Of a stretch of 64,000 nt of DNA, positions 1 to 9,823 are shown piece after piece. A program made the position numbers and the translations under genes. The notes beneath the pieces are model-generated. The model was given only the letters and a program-made list of their open reading frames with translations, did no database searches and had not been told where the DNA came from. Origin of the DNA: Marinobacter fonticola. Its GTDB lineage: Bacteria; Pseudomonadota; Gammaproteobacteria; Pseudomonadales; Oleiphilaceae. The stretch lies in the NCBI RefSeq assembly GCF_008122265.1, contig NZ_CP043042.1:4154001-4218000 (forward strand), written 5' to 3'. Every line of letters begins with the position of its first letter. The stretch's first letter is position 1.

Positions 1-1
1 T

Positions 2-769
2 GGTTTCAACAACCTGACCAAGTCGTTGAGCTTCAACATCTACGACATTTGCTACGCGCGGACCGAAGAACAGCGCAGGGCTTACATCGACTACATCGAC
101 GAGATGTATAACGCGGAGCGACTGACGCAGATCCTGTCCGACGTGGTCAAGATCATCGGCGCCAATATTCTCAACATCGCGCGCCAGGACTACGAGCCCC
201 ATGGCGCCTCGGTGACGATGCTCATCGCCGAGCACGAAGTCGGCCATCCCTCGACCGATAACGAGGAATCACCCGGCCCGCTGCCCGACGCCATCGTTGC
301 TCACTTGGACAAGAGCCACGTCACCGTCCACACCTATCCGGAAAGTCACCCCTACGAGGGCATCAGCACCTTCCGCGCGGACATTGACGTTTCCACTTGC
401 GGCCTGATCTCGCCGCTGAAGGCGTTGAACTACCTGATCCACAGCTTCGACTCCGATGTAGTCACCGTGGATTACCGGGTACGCGGCTTCACCCGCGACG
501 TGGACGGCAAGAAGCACTACATCGACCACGACATCAACTCGATCCAGAACTACCTGAGCGAAGACACCCAGAACGCGTACCAGATGATCGATGTCAACGT
601 GTATCAGGAGAACCTGTTCCACACGAAGATGAAGCTCAAGAACTTCAACCTGGACAACTACGTGTTCGGCGTCAATGCCAATGATCTGGGCCAGGAAGAA
701 GCTACAAGCATCTCCGAACGCCTGCAGCGGGAAATGCTGGAGATCTTCTACTCCCGCAACGTCGAATAG
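2..769 (+). CDS. speD: S-adenosylmethionine decarboxylase proenzyme (5' end cut by window)
   Basis: Decarboxylates S-adenosylmethionine to supply aminopropyl groups for spermidine synthesis; a cytosolic pyruvoyl enzyme. The frame is open from base 2 and reads [19 protein letters not shown], the N-terminal motif of the Escherichia coli-type SpeD, so only a handful of codons lie outside the window. The self-cleavage site LDKSH is present: Lys codon 311-313 and Ser codon 314-316, where the Ser becomes the pyruvoyl group. [11 protein letters not shown] and DIDVSTCG are further family motifs. The TTG at position 26 could be mistaken for a start but lies inside the conserved N-terminus. A possible terminator hairpin follows the stop. 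Function is secure from family motifs. Confidence 0.96.
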   Translation, partial: GFNNLTKSLSFNIYDICYARTEEQRRAYIDYIDEMYNAERLTQILSDVVKIIGANILNIARQDYEPHGASVTMLIAEHEVGHPSTDNEESPGPLPDAIVAHLDKSHVTVHTYPESHPYEGISTFRADIDVSTCGLISPLKALNYLIHSFDSDVVTVDYRVRGFTRDVDGKKHYIDHDINSIQNYLSEDTQNAYQMIDVNVYQENLFHTKMKLKNFNLDNYVFGVNANDLGQEEATSISERLQREMLEIFYSRNVE

Positions 770-782
770 CGTCGCAGTCTAC

Positions 783-823
783 AAGTAGCGGCGTCCCCTG
801 GGCGCCTGCTGCTTGTTCAAATT
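783..823 (+). terminator. Possible intrinsic terminator after speD
   Basis: Bases 783-796 and 800-814 form an imperfect GC-rich stem (GGCGTCC against GGGCGCC, flanked by AAG/CTT) followed by a modest T-rich stretch ending near 823. The T tract is interrupted, so strength is doubtful. Confidence 0.4.
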
Positions 824-919
824 TTCTGATCGACCCTTCCAGAATTCTCCGTTTTCATCTTTTCGCCCCACGCAGTTCAATAGCCTCAACAGATTCATTC
901 GGCACTGGAGGCTTTGAAC

Positions 920-1522
920 ATGACTAATATCCTCGTTATCACAACCAGCATTTTCGGCGCAGAAGGCCAGTCATCCCAACTCGTCAAACGTATGCTGGAT
1001 CAACTTCGTCAAGCCCATGGCGAAGCCCATATCGTTACGCGCGACTTGGCGACGGAACCCGTCCCGCACCTGGACGCGACTCGTTTCGCCGCCTTAATTG
1101 CGGGAGCAGACGACCGTAACGACGAACAGAAGCGTGTGGTTGATTATTCAGATTCTCTGATCCAGGAAATTCAGGACGCCGACATCATTGTGCTGGGCGT
1201 GCCCATGTACAACTTCGGCATCCCCTCGGCGCTGAAGGCTTACTTCGACCATATCGCCCGCGCTGGCGTGACCTTTCGCTACACCGAGAACGGACCGGTG
1301 GGTTTGCTTGAGGACCGCCCGGTCTACGTACTGGCAGCGCGCGGCGGGATCTATGCCGGCACGCCGAATGATTCGCAGACCCCGCATGTCCGCTCGTTCC
1401 TAGGCTTACTGGGACTGAAAGACGTTCACTTTGTCTATGCCGAAGGGCTAAACATGGGCGATGATCGTAAAACAACCGCACTGAGAGAAGCCGGCGAGAA
1501 CATGGCTAACCTGACGGCTTGA
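920..1522 (+). CDS. azoR: FMN-dependent NADH azoreductase
   Basis: Flavodoxin-fold FMN enzyme that reduces azo compounds and quinones with NADH in the cytosol. The 200-residue protein matches AzoR length. The strongest motif is PMYNFGIPSALKAYFD followed by ARAGVTFRYTENGP (about residues 93-128), with SRGG-like ARGGIY further on; these form the FMN and active-site region in AzoR. The ATG at 920 is chosen because GGAGG at 907-911 is spaced correctly for it; the upstream in-frame TTG at 914 is too close to that site. The pirin gene follows 51 bp downstream on the same strand, with its own Shine-Dalgarno. Substrate in vivo is unknown; quinone detoxification is likely. Confidence 0.93.
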   Translation: MTNILVITTSIFGAEGQSSQLVKRMLDQLRQAHGEAHIVTRDLATEPVPHLDATRFAALIAGADDRNDEQKRVVDYSDSLIQEIQDADIIVLGVPMYNFGIPSALKAYFDHIARAGVTFRYTENGPVGLLEDRPVYVLAARGGIYAGTPNDSQTPHVRSFLGLLGLKDVHFVYAEGLNMGDDRKTTALREAGENMANLTA

Positions 1523-1573
1523 GCACACTAGGTTTATCAAGCAACCACTTTTCCCAAAAGGGAGGAGATCGAG

Positions 1574-2419
1574 ATGACCACACGTACCATCAAGCAACTC
1601 ATTCCGGGCGCGGAGACGTCCGATGGCGCAGGCGTTCGCATCAAGCGCACGCTGGGGCAGCAGCCATCGGTGCGACTCGACCCCTTCCTGATGCTGGATG
1701 AGTTCGGCTCGGCACAGGCATCCGATTACATTGCCGGGTTCCCGTCCCATCCGCACCGGGGGTTCGAGACCGTCACCTACATGATCGAAGGCCACATGCT
1801 GCACGAGGACCACCTCGGCAACCAGGGCAATCTACGCAACGGTGGCGTGCAGTGGATGACCGCAGGGCGTGGCATCGTCCATTCGGAAATGCCGCAGCAG
1901 GAAGAAGGCATGATGCGCGGCTTCCAGCTCTGGCTGAACCTACCGGCAGCGGAGAAGATGAAGGATGCAGACTACCGGGATATCCAGCCGGACGAGATTC
2001 CGAATATTGCCATCGATGGCGGATCGATCAAGCTGATTGCAGGCGAGCTGGAAATCGCGGGCGAGCCTCATCGAGGCGCCGTTACCGGCGGTAGTACGCA
2101 GCCGATCTATGCCGATGTACTTCTCGAGCCCGCTGCTCGCATTAAACTGCCGGTGCCTGAGGGCCATAACGCCCTGCTATATCTGTACGAAGGTGATGCC
2201 AGCGTACATCAGAAACCGCTGCAACGAAGCGCCGCGCACATCCTGACCGAAGGTGACCGTGTAACGCTCTCTGCCGGCCCGACCGGCGCGCGCGCGTTGC
2301 TGATCGCCGGCAAGCCCATCGGCGAGCCTGTCGTGCAGTATGGGCCTTTCGTGATGAACAGCCGTGAGGAAATCGAACAGGCCTTGCAGGATTACCGGGA
2401 GGGGCGTTTGACGGCCTGA
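1574..2419 (+). CDS. Pirin family protein
   Basis: Bicupin iron protein of the pirin family; bacterial members have been linked to quercetin 2,3-dioxygenase activity or to metabolic regulation. It has 281 residues, typical for the longer bacterial pirins. Metal ligands are visible: HPHRGFE (His59 and His61) and, about 45 residues later, GRGIVHSEMP carrying the His-x-Glu pair. The C-terminal cupin ends with FVMNSREEIEQA, a pirin hallmark. A strong GGAGGAG site at 1561 fixes the ATG. It lies 51 bp after azoR in the same direction, suggesting cotranscription and a shared role in handling aromatic or quinone compounds; this link is inference. The stop codon lies in a 9-bp imperfect tandem repeat (2417-2434). 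Confidence 0.92.
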   Translation: MTTRTIKQLIPGAETSDGAGVRIKRTLGQQPSVRLDPFLMLDEFGSAQASDYIAGFPSHPHRGFETVTYMIEGHMLHEDHLGNQGNLRNGGVQWMTAGRGIVHSEMPQQEEGMMRGFQLWLNLPAAEKMKDADYRDIQPDEIPNIAIDGGSIKLIAGELEIAGEPHRGAVTGGSTQPIYADVLLEPAARIKLPVPEGHNALLYLYEGDASVHQKPLQRSAAHILTEGDRVTLSAGPTGARALLIAGKPIGEPVVQYGPFVMNSREEIEQALQDYREGRLTA

Positions 2420-2485
2420 ATGTATTGAATGTTTAAGGGACTCATGGCGCACGGGTGGGGCATTTTCGCTATAGCGAACGTAACC

Positions 2486-3352
2486 CTAAGCGAACTGCTT
2501 GTGTGCCATTAGCTCCAGCACCATCGGCCTGACAATCAGGTCCATCGCCAACGGCAGCTTGGTTCCTGGAATCACCAGCGTGTCGTGCCGGGACATATGG
2601 CTGTCCGGAATCATCGTCAGCAGGTAGGGAAAATCGATATCCCGGTGGTCCCGAAAACGGATAACGATCAAGCTTTCATCGTCCGTCGGCACCTCCCGCA
2701 CGTTGAACGGGTTGGAGGTATCCACCATGGGCACCCGCTGAAAATTCACGTGGGTATGGCCGAACTGGGGCACGATATCGGTGACGTAGTCGTCCATGCG
2801 GTTGATGATGGTCTTGACCACGGCTTCCTGAGAGTAGCCACGTTCGTTGGTGTCGCGGTAGATCTTCTGCATCCACTCCAGGTTGATGATGGGCACCACC
2901 CCGATCAGCAGGTCTACGTAGTGGGCAATGTTGTACTGCTCGCTGATGACCCCACCGTGTAAGCCCTCGTAGAACAGCAGGTCGGTATCCGCCGGCAACG
3001 GCGCCCAGCGGGTGAAGGTGCCTGGCTCGTAGCCTTCGCGGATGAGGTCGAGGTCTTCCTCATGGACGTATTCGCGGAACTGGCCGGTGCCGTTGATGCC
3101 GTAATCGTAGAGCAGGCCTTCGAGACGATCGATGTGATTGGCGTCCAGAGCAAAATGATTGCGCTGCCCGTAACGGCCCTTTTCGGCGAGCACGGCCATC
3201 TGCGCACGGGTGTAGCGATGGAAGCTGTCACCACTGACCATCGCGGCGTGGATACGCTCGCTCGCGAAGATTTGGTTAAAAATGCGACCGGTCGTTGTCG
3301 TGCCGGCACCGGATGAGCCGGTCACTGCGATAATCGGGTGGCGCTTCGACAT
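2486..3352 (-). CDS. prkB: Phosphoribulokinase-like protein (PrkB)
   Basis: P-loop kinase of the PrkB branch of the phosphoribulokinase/uridine kinase fold. The 288 residues match E. coli PrkB in length. The Walker A motif GSSGAGTTTT is at residues 12-21, followed by FYEGLHGG, a phosphoribulokinase signature. No RuBisCO gene is visible in the window, so a Calvin-cycle role is not supported; the physiological substrate of PrkB is not settled. Start ATG is at 3350-3352. It is convergent with the pirin gene and lies 98 bp downstream of the giant PilZ-EAL gene. A perfect 14-bp palindrome TTCGCTATAGCGAA (2465-2478) lies just beyond its stop, between the two convergent genes. Confidence 0.9.
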   Translation of the reverse strand: MSKRHPIIAVTGSSGAGTTTTGRIFNQIFASERIHAAMVSGDSFHRYTRAQMAVLAEKGRYGQRNHFALDANHIDRLEGLLYDYGINGTGQFREYVHEEDLDLIREGYEPGTFTRWAPLPADTDLLFYEGLHGGVISEQYNIAHYVDLLIGVVPIINLEWMQKIYRDTNERGYSQEAVVKTIINRMDDYVTDIVPQFGHTHVNFQRVPMVDTSNPFNVREVPTDDESLIVIRFRDHRDIDFPYLLTMIPDSHMSRHDTLVIPGTKLPLAMDLIVRPMVLELMAHKQFA

Positions 3353-3450
3353 AATCGGGAAATCCTGAAATCCGGGAGCCTCGAGCGGCTTTTGCGTTTG
3401 CCTCGATCAAGCCTGCAAAAGGGGCAGCATAGCGGGGAAGTGCGAACCTG

Positions 3451-6400
3451 TCAGCTCAGGATATTATTGAGCAGTTGCGGCTTATCGATGATATAGCCTT
3501 GGGCATAGTCCACACCGAGGCTGCGCAAGGTGTCGAGGGTTTGCCGGTCCTCGACCTGGGTGGCAATGACCTCGCGGCCGGTATAGTGAGCCATGTCCAC
3601 CATCGAGCGCACCATGGCCCTATCTGTCTCGCTACCGGACACATGCCGGGTGAACGCGCCGTCCAGCTTGATTAAGTCCACCGGCAGGGTGCGCATGTAT
3701 TGGTAGGATATCGGGCCGCTGCCGAAATTACCCAAGCAGAAACGGCAGCCCAGCTCCTTCATTTCCGCCATAAAATCCGCCACTTCCTGCAGGTTGTGGA
3801 TGGCAGCCGCTTCGGTGATTTCGAACCAGAGGCGCTCGATGGGCGCATCTTTCTCGCTGAGTTTTTCGTAGATGAATTCCAGTAGCGATTCGTCGTTGAG
3901 GGAGTAGCCGGATAGGTTGATGCAGACACCGCCCAGCTTGCTGGCCCCGGACTCGGCATCACGTAGGGCATCGAGCATGCGGCCCACGACCCAACGGTCG
4001 ACCGCCTGCATGCGGTTGTAACGCTCCGCCATACGCACGAACTCAGCGCCGGTAATCAGATTGCCGGTGTCGTCATACATACTGATCAGAATTTCGTACT
4101 GAGTGCCCATCTGCGCTTCCTGGTGCAGCGGGATCATCTTCTGACAGCGCAATAGCACCCGATCCTCGTCCAGGTTGCCAAGATTGGCCACCTTCGCGGC
4201 AATCTTCTCCTGCTGGGCTTGTACTTGAGCGTCCATGACATAGGTGGAGGTGCGACCGTTGCCAAGCTGTTTGGCCCGCTTACAGGCATCGTCCACGGCC
4301 CGTAACCAGCGTTCGGCGGTGACCAGGGCCGGCAGCACCGGGGCAATACCGGCGCAGGCGCTGATCGCGTAGTGGTTGCGCCCGAAAACCAGCTCCAGCG
4401 CCTCAATGGCGTGGATAATCGCTATCGCCCGCTGCTCGGCGTCTTGCGCTTGGCACAAAAAGGCAAACCCGTCGCTGTCGAGCCGCGACAGCGGACAGTC
4501 GGGCCCCATATGCGTGCGCAGACATTCCGCCACCCGTGCCAGGGTATCGTCGCCGGCTTTGTAACCGGCGCTGTCGTTGAGCCGCCTGAATTGGCGCAGG
4601 TCGACCTTCACCAAACTCAGCGACTCGCCGCCGGACCGGGTCAGGTGCTGCTCCAAAACACGTTCGAACTCGCGCCGGATCAGCAGCCCCGTCAGTTCGT
4701 CGTGTGTCGAGGCCCATGACAACTGGTCGTAGACCCGCTTAACCATACGATCGATACTTTCATCCACCAGCGGACGCTCGTACTGGCTATCCGGGATCAA
4801 TATCCCCTGTTGGAGCTGCTTGGCCAGGGGTTCAAGCTCCAGCTCCACCACTCTCATGCCCTGGTGGTTAACAAAAACGAAACGGCTGAATTCACGGGCG
4901 ATCCAGACCAGACGAACGTAAAAAGGCTCATTGGGATTATCCTGGTTACGCAACCAGTCGCCCGTACGCAGCCGCTGGGCTCTTGCAATCCAACGCTGCA
5001 GACTCCGTTTTTGCCGTTCGCTGGCCTCTTCCTCGGCCGGCTTCGCGACAGGTCGGGCCTTGGGAAATTCGACCCATTCCATATCGGCCGTCTGACGTTT
5101 CACCAAAAAACGTTTAAGCTCGTCCCGAATCAGCGCCGATGGCATGTGGTTGCTGGAAATCGAGGCCAACCCATCCTGGATGACCCGAAGCAGCTCCGGC
5201 AGATTGACACTGGATTGCGGATCGTCACCATACGCCAGCAGCGAATCGATCACCGACAGGTAATCCTGCCAGAGCTGACTTTCGGGGCCTTGGCGGATCC
5301 AGGTCAGGGAGAGCAAGTCACGCCACCCGCCGTTGAGGAGACTCACCACCGGCTGCGGCACCTGGCGACCGCCCAGGCGCTCGTCCAACAGCTCGCCCAC
5401 GGCTTTCTTGGCATCCGCCACTTTCTGAGCGCCCTCAGCGGCAGCGGTAACCCGCTCTGTATTGCGGCGGTAAACCAGATTCTGGCGTTCAATTAAATTG
5501 TCCAGTTCGCCCTGGACACTCTCGAATACCCGGGTATCCCGTTCGAATTCCTGAGTGACGCGGTGAACCATGTCATCCACCCGGCGCTGGATCACAGGGC
5601 TAATGCGCCCCCCTCTCACACCCAGCTGCGCCAGGCGATTCATCACCCCACGCACCGGGCTCTTGTGGTCGTCAAAGAAGGCGCGATCACGTAGCACCAC
5701 CTTGAGCACGGGCACTTCCAGCCGGCGCAATTGCTGACGTGACGACTCGTTCAGCCGTGGGCTATCCACGACACTGCGCAAGAACTGATCGACCACATCG
5801 ACGGCTTCTTGTTGGTCTGTATCGAGACTAACCGCGCCTGCCGCTTTCACCTTGCCCACCACGCGCTCGCGCAGGGGCTCCTCCGGCAAGGCATCGACGG
5901 ATTCAGCCTGAACTTTTTGCAGCATCTGCAGTTCGCGCTGGAACTCGCCTGCGGACAACGGGCGGGCCTCGGCAGGAAAATCCATCGGTGCGAGCACGCC
6001 GCGATCCCCTCGACTTGAACTCAGGGTCGCTAACAGATTGCGTACAGTCTCGAATGCGGTCTGAGCACTCTGCGAATGGCCGCGGAAGCTGTCTGGAGAC
6101 GCGCGGCCAGGTTTGACGCCGGAACGATCCGGTTCCGCTTGGAGCTTCGGTTCAGGCGCGGGCTTCGGTTCGACTTTGGACACGGGTTTGGGCGCTTCCG
6201 GCCGCGGTGTGCGATCGCTGAGGTAACGGCTCAGGTCCAAATCCGGCAATATGCCATGACGAATCAGGATCTGGTTAAGCGCCTTGTAGAGCGGCTCCAA
6301 CGCTTGAAGAACGGTCTGCTCGAAGATTTTGAGGCAATTTTTTTCTACTTCGCGGCCGGCCTTCAGGTGCTGCACGCTGCCATGGAAAGCGTCGCATATC

Positions 6401-7191
6401 AGCGCCGGCCCTAACGGATTTTGGTGCCCGGTAGCATTGCTAACGCCCAGTTTATCCAGACGCATCCGCAGTTGTAGCAGCTCACCACGATAGAGAGTAT
6501 CGGCCTTGGTCACCATAACCTTGAGGGTTAGCCAGTCCTCAAACTCGCTCTTGTCCACCAGGGACAACTCACTACCCGGCGCACCCTGGCGTTCAGGCTT
6601 CAACGGCGATTCCAGGGCCAGGCTCATCTGATGCCAGATCGTCCGCTGGCGCGCCTCGATCTGACTCGAAGCATCGACCATCTCGTTGGCGAGCTGGTCC
6701 GAGCTTGCCTGCAAGGCAGACTTTTTCAACCCGTCGACCATTTGCATCAAGCAGTTGGCCATCAGCGGTTCGATATGTTGGACCACGGCCCGCGCGCACT
6801 GATGCAGGATGAACTGGACCCGCTCGGTAGGGGGTTTCAGGTGGGCTCGTTCTTGGGGGGAGTTTGCGCCGTAGAGCTGTAACATGGCATCCAGGGCCGC
6901 TGGACTGGAACGCGTGAAGGCCACGCCCATGGCACCTTCGATCAAGCGAGCCACCTGCACGTGAAGCGCGTGCTGGGTTCGGCCGTCCGCACCGCGAAAA
7001 CGCACCACAAATTCGTCCGGAGCCCGCTCGGATAGTGTCTGACGAACACGACGCGTGGTATCGCCGGAAAAGCGGATAAACAGCCCCTCGGCGCAGAAGT
7101 CGGCAATTTGACAAGATAAAGGCTGGCCATCGCCCAGCTGAAGCTGCGCAGCAAGCTTTATCGGTCGGCGGGGGCTGGCGCGTCGTTCCAT
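3451..7191 (-). CDS. Giant PilZ-DUF1631-GGDEF-EAL protein, both catalytic motifs degraded
   Basis: About 1246 residues. The N-terminus carries a PilZ domain with RASPR (RxxxR) and a partial second motif DFCAEG. A long helical DUF1631-type region fills the middle, followed by a GGDEF-like domain and a C-terminal EAL-like domain of about 230 residues. The GGDEF signature is replaced by RLDSDGF. The EAL motif reads EIL, DDFG is replaced by LGNFGSG, and the AEGVE motif is replaced by ATQVED, so neither cyclase nor phosphodiesterase activity is expected. It probably binds cyclic-di-GMP through PilZ and acts as an effector or scaffold (inference). No signal peptide or membrane segment is visible. 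The ATG at 7191 is preferred because AAGGG lies just upstream; an in-frame TTG at 7248 is an alternative. Confidence 0.85.
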   Translation of the reverse strand: MERRASPRRPIKLAAQLQLGDGQPLSCQIADFCAEGLFIRFSGDTTRRVRQTLSERAPDEFVVRFRGADGRTQHALHVQVARLIEGAMGVAFTRSSPAALDAMLQLYGANSPQERAHLKPPTERVQFILHQCARAVVQHIEPLMANCLMQMVDGLKKSALQASSDQLANEMVDASSQIEARQRTIWHQMSLALESPLKPERQGAPGSELSLVDKSEFEDWLTLKVMVTKADTLYRGELLQLRMRLDKLGVSNATGHQNPLGPALICDAFHGSVQHLKAGREVEKNCLKIFEQTVLQALEPLYKALNQILIRHGILPDLDLSRYLSDRTPRPEAPKPVSKVEPKPAPEPKLQAEPDRSGVKPGRASPDSFRGHSQSAQTAFETVRNLLATLSSSRGDRGVLAPMDFPAEARPLSAGEFQRELQMLQKVQAESVDALPEEPLRERVVGKVKAAGAVSLDTDQQEAVDVVDQFLRSVVDSPRLNESSRQQLRRLEVPVLKVVLRDRAFFDDHKSPVRGVMNRLAQLGVRGGRISPVIQRRVDDMVHRVTQEFERDTRVFESVQGELDNLIERQNLVYRRNTERVTAAAEGAQKVADAKKAVGELLDERLGGRQVPQPVVSLLNGGWRDLLSLTWIRQGPESQLWQDYLSVIDSLLAYGDDPQSSVNLPELLRVIQDGLASISSNHMPSALIRDELKRFLVKRQTADMEWVEFPKARPVAKPAEEEASERQKRSLQRWIARAQRLRTGDWLRNQDNPNEPFYVRLVWIAREFSRFVFVNHQGMRVVELELEPLAKQLQQGILIPDSQYERPLVDESIDRMVKRVYDQLSWASTHDELTGLLIRREFERVLEQHLTRSGGESLSLVKVDLRQFRRLNDSAGYKAGDDTLARVAECLRTHMGPDCPLSRLDSDGFAFLCQAQDAEQRAIAIIHAIEALELVFGRNHYAISACAGIAPVLPALVTAERWLRAVDDACKRAKQLGNGRTSTYVMDAQVQAQQEKIAAKVANLGNLDEDRVLLRCQKMIPLHQEAQMGTQYEILISMYDDTGNLITGAEFVRMAERYNRMQAVDRWVVGRMLDALRDAESGASKLGGVCINLSGYSLNDESLLEFIYEKLSEKDAPIERLWFEITEAAAIHNLQEVADFMAEMKELGCRFCLGNFGSGPISYQYMRTLPVDLIKLDGAFTRHVSGSETDRAMVRSMVDMAHYTGREVIATQVEDRQTLDTLRSLGVDYAQGYIIDKPQLLNNILS

Positions 7192-7385
7192 CGATACCCT
7201 TGACTGAGAGGTAGATCCGAAAGGCGTCCTGGCGACCTCCCATTCCAATACACCAGTACACTAGCTCCAGTATAGTGGCTGGTGTCGCGCTTGTCGGGCC
7301 GTTGACAAGCTTTTACAAAGCCATCGTTCAGGCCTTTCGTGTCTGTTCCGATTTAATCGATCACGTGACGGACAGGACAAATTCA

Positions 7386-8486
7386 ATGCGACAGCTTAGC
7401 CAGATCTATCCTGTTCTGCTACTGATCTTTGGTTTGACCGGCTGCCAATCCACCCATCCAGAGTCTTCATTGTTCGATTCCCTGCAGTATTATCAGCAAG
7501 CCGCAAGCGGACAACTATCGCTACTTTGGCACCGTGAGCCCATCGACAATTTGCTTAACGGACCCGATGCGCCAGAGCCGCTACAACGCAAGCTGGCATT
7601 GGCAATGAAGGCCCGCGCTTTCGCTGAAAAACAGCTTGCCCTACCCGTCGAAGGGACCTTCTCGGATTTCGTTACCCTGGATCAACCCTACGTGGTGTAC
7701 AACCTAATGGTTGCACCGGAATTCTCGTTAGAGCCACTCGCCTGGTGCTACCCGGTCGTGGGTTGCCAGTCCTACCGCGGCTACTTCCACCTCGAGGATG
7801 CCCGGGCCGCTCGCGACCGCTACGCACGCGAGGGGAACGATACGTTTATTGGCGGCGTCACCGCCTATTCCAGCCTGGGCTGGTTCGACGACCCGCTGCA
7901 TACGGGCTTTACCGCCTTGCCGGACGACCGCATGGTGGCCCTGATGTTCCACGAGCTGGCCCACAAAGTGGTCTATATCGCCGACGACACCCGCTTCAAC
8001 GAAAGCTTTGCCACGGCCGTCGAACTTGAAGGGCTCAAACGCTGGCTGGACGCCACCGGACAGCCGGACAAATATCAGGCGACCTTGGCCCAGCTGAGTC
8101 AGCGGCGCGCGACCCTGGCGCTGATCGAACAGGCTGCGGGCCGTCTGGAGACGCTTTATGCGCAACGTGAGTCATTGGATGAGAACATCCTGCGGGAGCG
8201 CAAAGCCGACATTCTGGCGAGCCTGGCATCGGACTACGCCCGGCTCGAAGACCGCTGGACCGAACCGGGTCCCTTGGCCGGGGTGATCACGCAGATGAAT
8301 AACGCCGTGCTGGGGCTCTTTCGCCAATACAACAGCGACGTACCGGGGTTCCGCCAGATGCTGGTCGAAGCCGGAGGAGATTTCGCGCGTTTTTATGCAC
8401 AGGTGAAAGTGCTGGCCGGGGCGCCGGCGGACATGCGCCGCCGGCAACTGGAACGGCTAGGCGAGTCTTTTCACGAAGACCTTTGA
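7386..8486 (+). CDS. Putative zinc aminopeptidase lipoprotein
   Basis: Predicted lipoprotein: a hydrophobic N-terminus ends in the lipobox LTGC with Cys20. A zinc-peptidase motif HELAH (His189, Glu190, His193) is followed by NESFAT with Glu206 as likely third ligand, as in the putative aminopeptidase family of proteobacteria (PF10023-type). The protein is 366 residues from the ATG at 7386, chosen for the lipoprotein signal and an AGGA site upstream; the frame stays open further 5' but gives no sensible N-terminus. Its last 30 bases overlap the end of argA on the other strand, so transcription is convergent. Substrate unknown; it probably acts in the periplasm on envelope or peptide substrates. 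Confidence 0.85.
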   Translation: MRQLSQIYPVLLLIFGLTGCQSTHPESSLFDSLQYYQQAASGQLSLLWHREPIDNLLNGPDAPEPLQRKLALAMKARAFAEKQLALPVEGTFSDFVTLDQPYVVYNLMVAPEFSLEPLAWCYPVVGCQSYRGYFHLEDARAARDRYAREGNDTFIGGVTAYSSLGWFDDPLHTGFTALPDDRMVALMFHELAHKVVYIADDTRFNESFATAVELEGLKRWLDATGQPDKYQATLAQLSQRRATLALIEQAAGRLETLYAQRESLDENILRERKADILASLASDYARLEDRWTEPGPLAGVITQMNNAVLGLFRQYNSDVPGFRQMLVEAGGDFARFYAQVKVLAGAPADMRRRQLERLGESFHEDL

Positions 8487-9767
8487 ATTGCGCTGGGTAT
8501 TGTAGCTGGCCAGCTTGGGTCCGGGCAGGGACTGGACGGTAGAGGGCTCGAATCCACGTTCGCGAAACCAATGCTCGGTCTGGGTGGTCAGCACGAACAG
8601 ATTTTCCAATCCCCGGCCCCGGGCAAGGCGCTCGACCATGGCCAGAATCTCGTCGCCGCGACCGGACCGGCGGTAGGTTGGATCCACCGCAAAACAGGAA
8701 AGCTCACCGGATTTCTCGCTCGGATACTCGTATAAAGCTGCACAACCCACGATAGTTCCGTCCCGCTCCACGACCGTGAAGCGATCGACTTCCGTTTCCA
8801 GCAGCTCACGGGAACGCCGCACGAGAATCCCCTGGTCTTCCAGCGGCTGAATCAGCTCCAGGATACCGCCAATGTCCTCCACTCGAGCACCGCGGATCTG
8901 TTCGTAGTTGTCGTCACTGACCAGGGTGCCGGAACCATCCCGGGTAAACAGCTCTTCCAGCAGCGCCCCGTCACGCACGTAACTGATGATCTGGCTGCGC
9001 CGTACCCCACGCACGCAGGCCTCGCAGGCGGCCCGCAACAGGTCGGCGGCGTGCCCTTCCAGCGGGGCGTCGCTGAGCCGATCCCGGGCCTGACGCACGG
9101 TCATCTCACGGATGAGCTGGCCATCCTCGTCCAGCACGCCCTCTTGTTCGGTGAAGATGATCAGCTTCTCCGCTTTGAGGGCCGAGGCCACCTGACTGCC
9201 TACATCCTCATAAGACAGGTTGAACACATCGCCGGTGGGCGAATAGCCCAATGGCGGCAGCAGTACGATATGGTTCATCTTCAACAGGGCGTCCACACCG
9301 TCCACATCGACCCGGCGCACCCGGCCGGTATACCCGAAATCCACGCCATTGAGCACGCCCACCGGCCGCGCGGCCACCAGGTTGCCACTGCTCACACGGA
9401 TGCGGGCGCCATGCATGGGCGAGTTGATCAGCCCCATGGATAACCGGCTTTCCAGGTGTGCACGCAAGGCACCGACCGCTTCGACCACCAGCGGTAGCTG
9501 TTCTTCCGGGGTGACTCGCAATCCTTCGTGAAAGTTGGAGTCCAGGCCGGCCTGATCGAACCGGCGCTGAATCTGTGGGCGGGCGCCAAAAGCCACCACC
9601 AGCTTGACTCCGAGACTACTGAGCAGGGTGATGTCGTGGATGATGTTGATCAGGTTATCGTGGGCGAGCGCTTCCCCGCCCAGGGTCAGGACAACGGTTC
9701 GGCCGCGATGGGCATTGATATAGGGGGATGAATGGCGGAATCCGTGCAGCCAGTCATTCGATTTCAA
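8457..9767 (-). CDS. argA: N-acetylglutamate synthase
   Basis: First step of arginine synthesis: acetyl-CoA plus glutamate to N-acetylglutamate, feedback-inhibited by arginine in this family. The N-terminal two-thirds is an amino acid kinase-like regulatory domain (VVLTLGGEAL, VVAFGARPQI) and the C-terminal third a GNAT acetyltransferase (ELSCFAVDPTYRRSGRGDEI, the acetyl-CoA loop). Length 436 residues fits ArgA. The start is a TTG at 9765-9767, supported by AAGGAGA eight bases upstream. argE lies 56 bp upstream in the same direction, so argE-argA are probably cotranscribed. The 3' end overlaps the convergent peptidase gene by 30 bp. Confidence 0.95.
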   Translation of the reverse strand: MKSNDWLHGFRHSSPYINAHRGRTVVLTLGGEALAHDNLINIIHDITLLSSLGVKLVVAFGARPQIQRRFDQAGLDSNFHEGLRVTPEEQLPLVVEAVGALRAHLESRLSMGLINSPMHGARIRVSSGNLVAARPVGVLNGVDFGYTGRVRRVDVDGVDALLKMNHIVLLPPLGYSPTGDVFNLSYEDVGSQVASALKAEKLIIFTEQEGVLDEDGQLIREMTVRQARDRLSDAPLEGHAADLLRAACEACVRGVRRSQIISYVRDGALLEELFTRDGSGTLVSDDNYEQIRGARVEDIGGILELIQPLEDQGILVRRSRELLETEVDRFTVVERDGTIVGCAALYEYPSEKSGELSCFAVDPTYRRSGRGDEILAMVERLARGRGLENLFVLTTQTEHWFRERGFEPSTVQSLPGPKLASYNTQRNSKVFVKRLA

Positions 9768-9823
9768 ACGCGTTGTCTCCTTGGTCTAGGTGGTCCGTTC
9801 CCGGCTCAGAGCATAGCGCTGCG

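Noticed and set aside
914..919. TTG as the start of the azoreductase gene
   Set aside because: Only three bases from the GGAGG site; the ATG at 920 is correctly spaced.
2486..3352. Evidence for a Calvin cycle from a phosphoribulokinase
   Set aside because: The protein is of the short PrkB type found in heterotrophs and no RuBisCO gene is nearby.
4810..5496. Plus-strand open frame of 228 codons inside the giant PilZ gene
   Set aside because: No ribosome site or family resemblance; the minus-strand domains explain the sequence.
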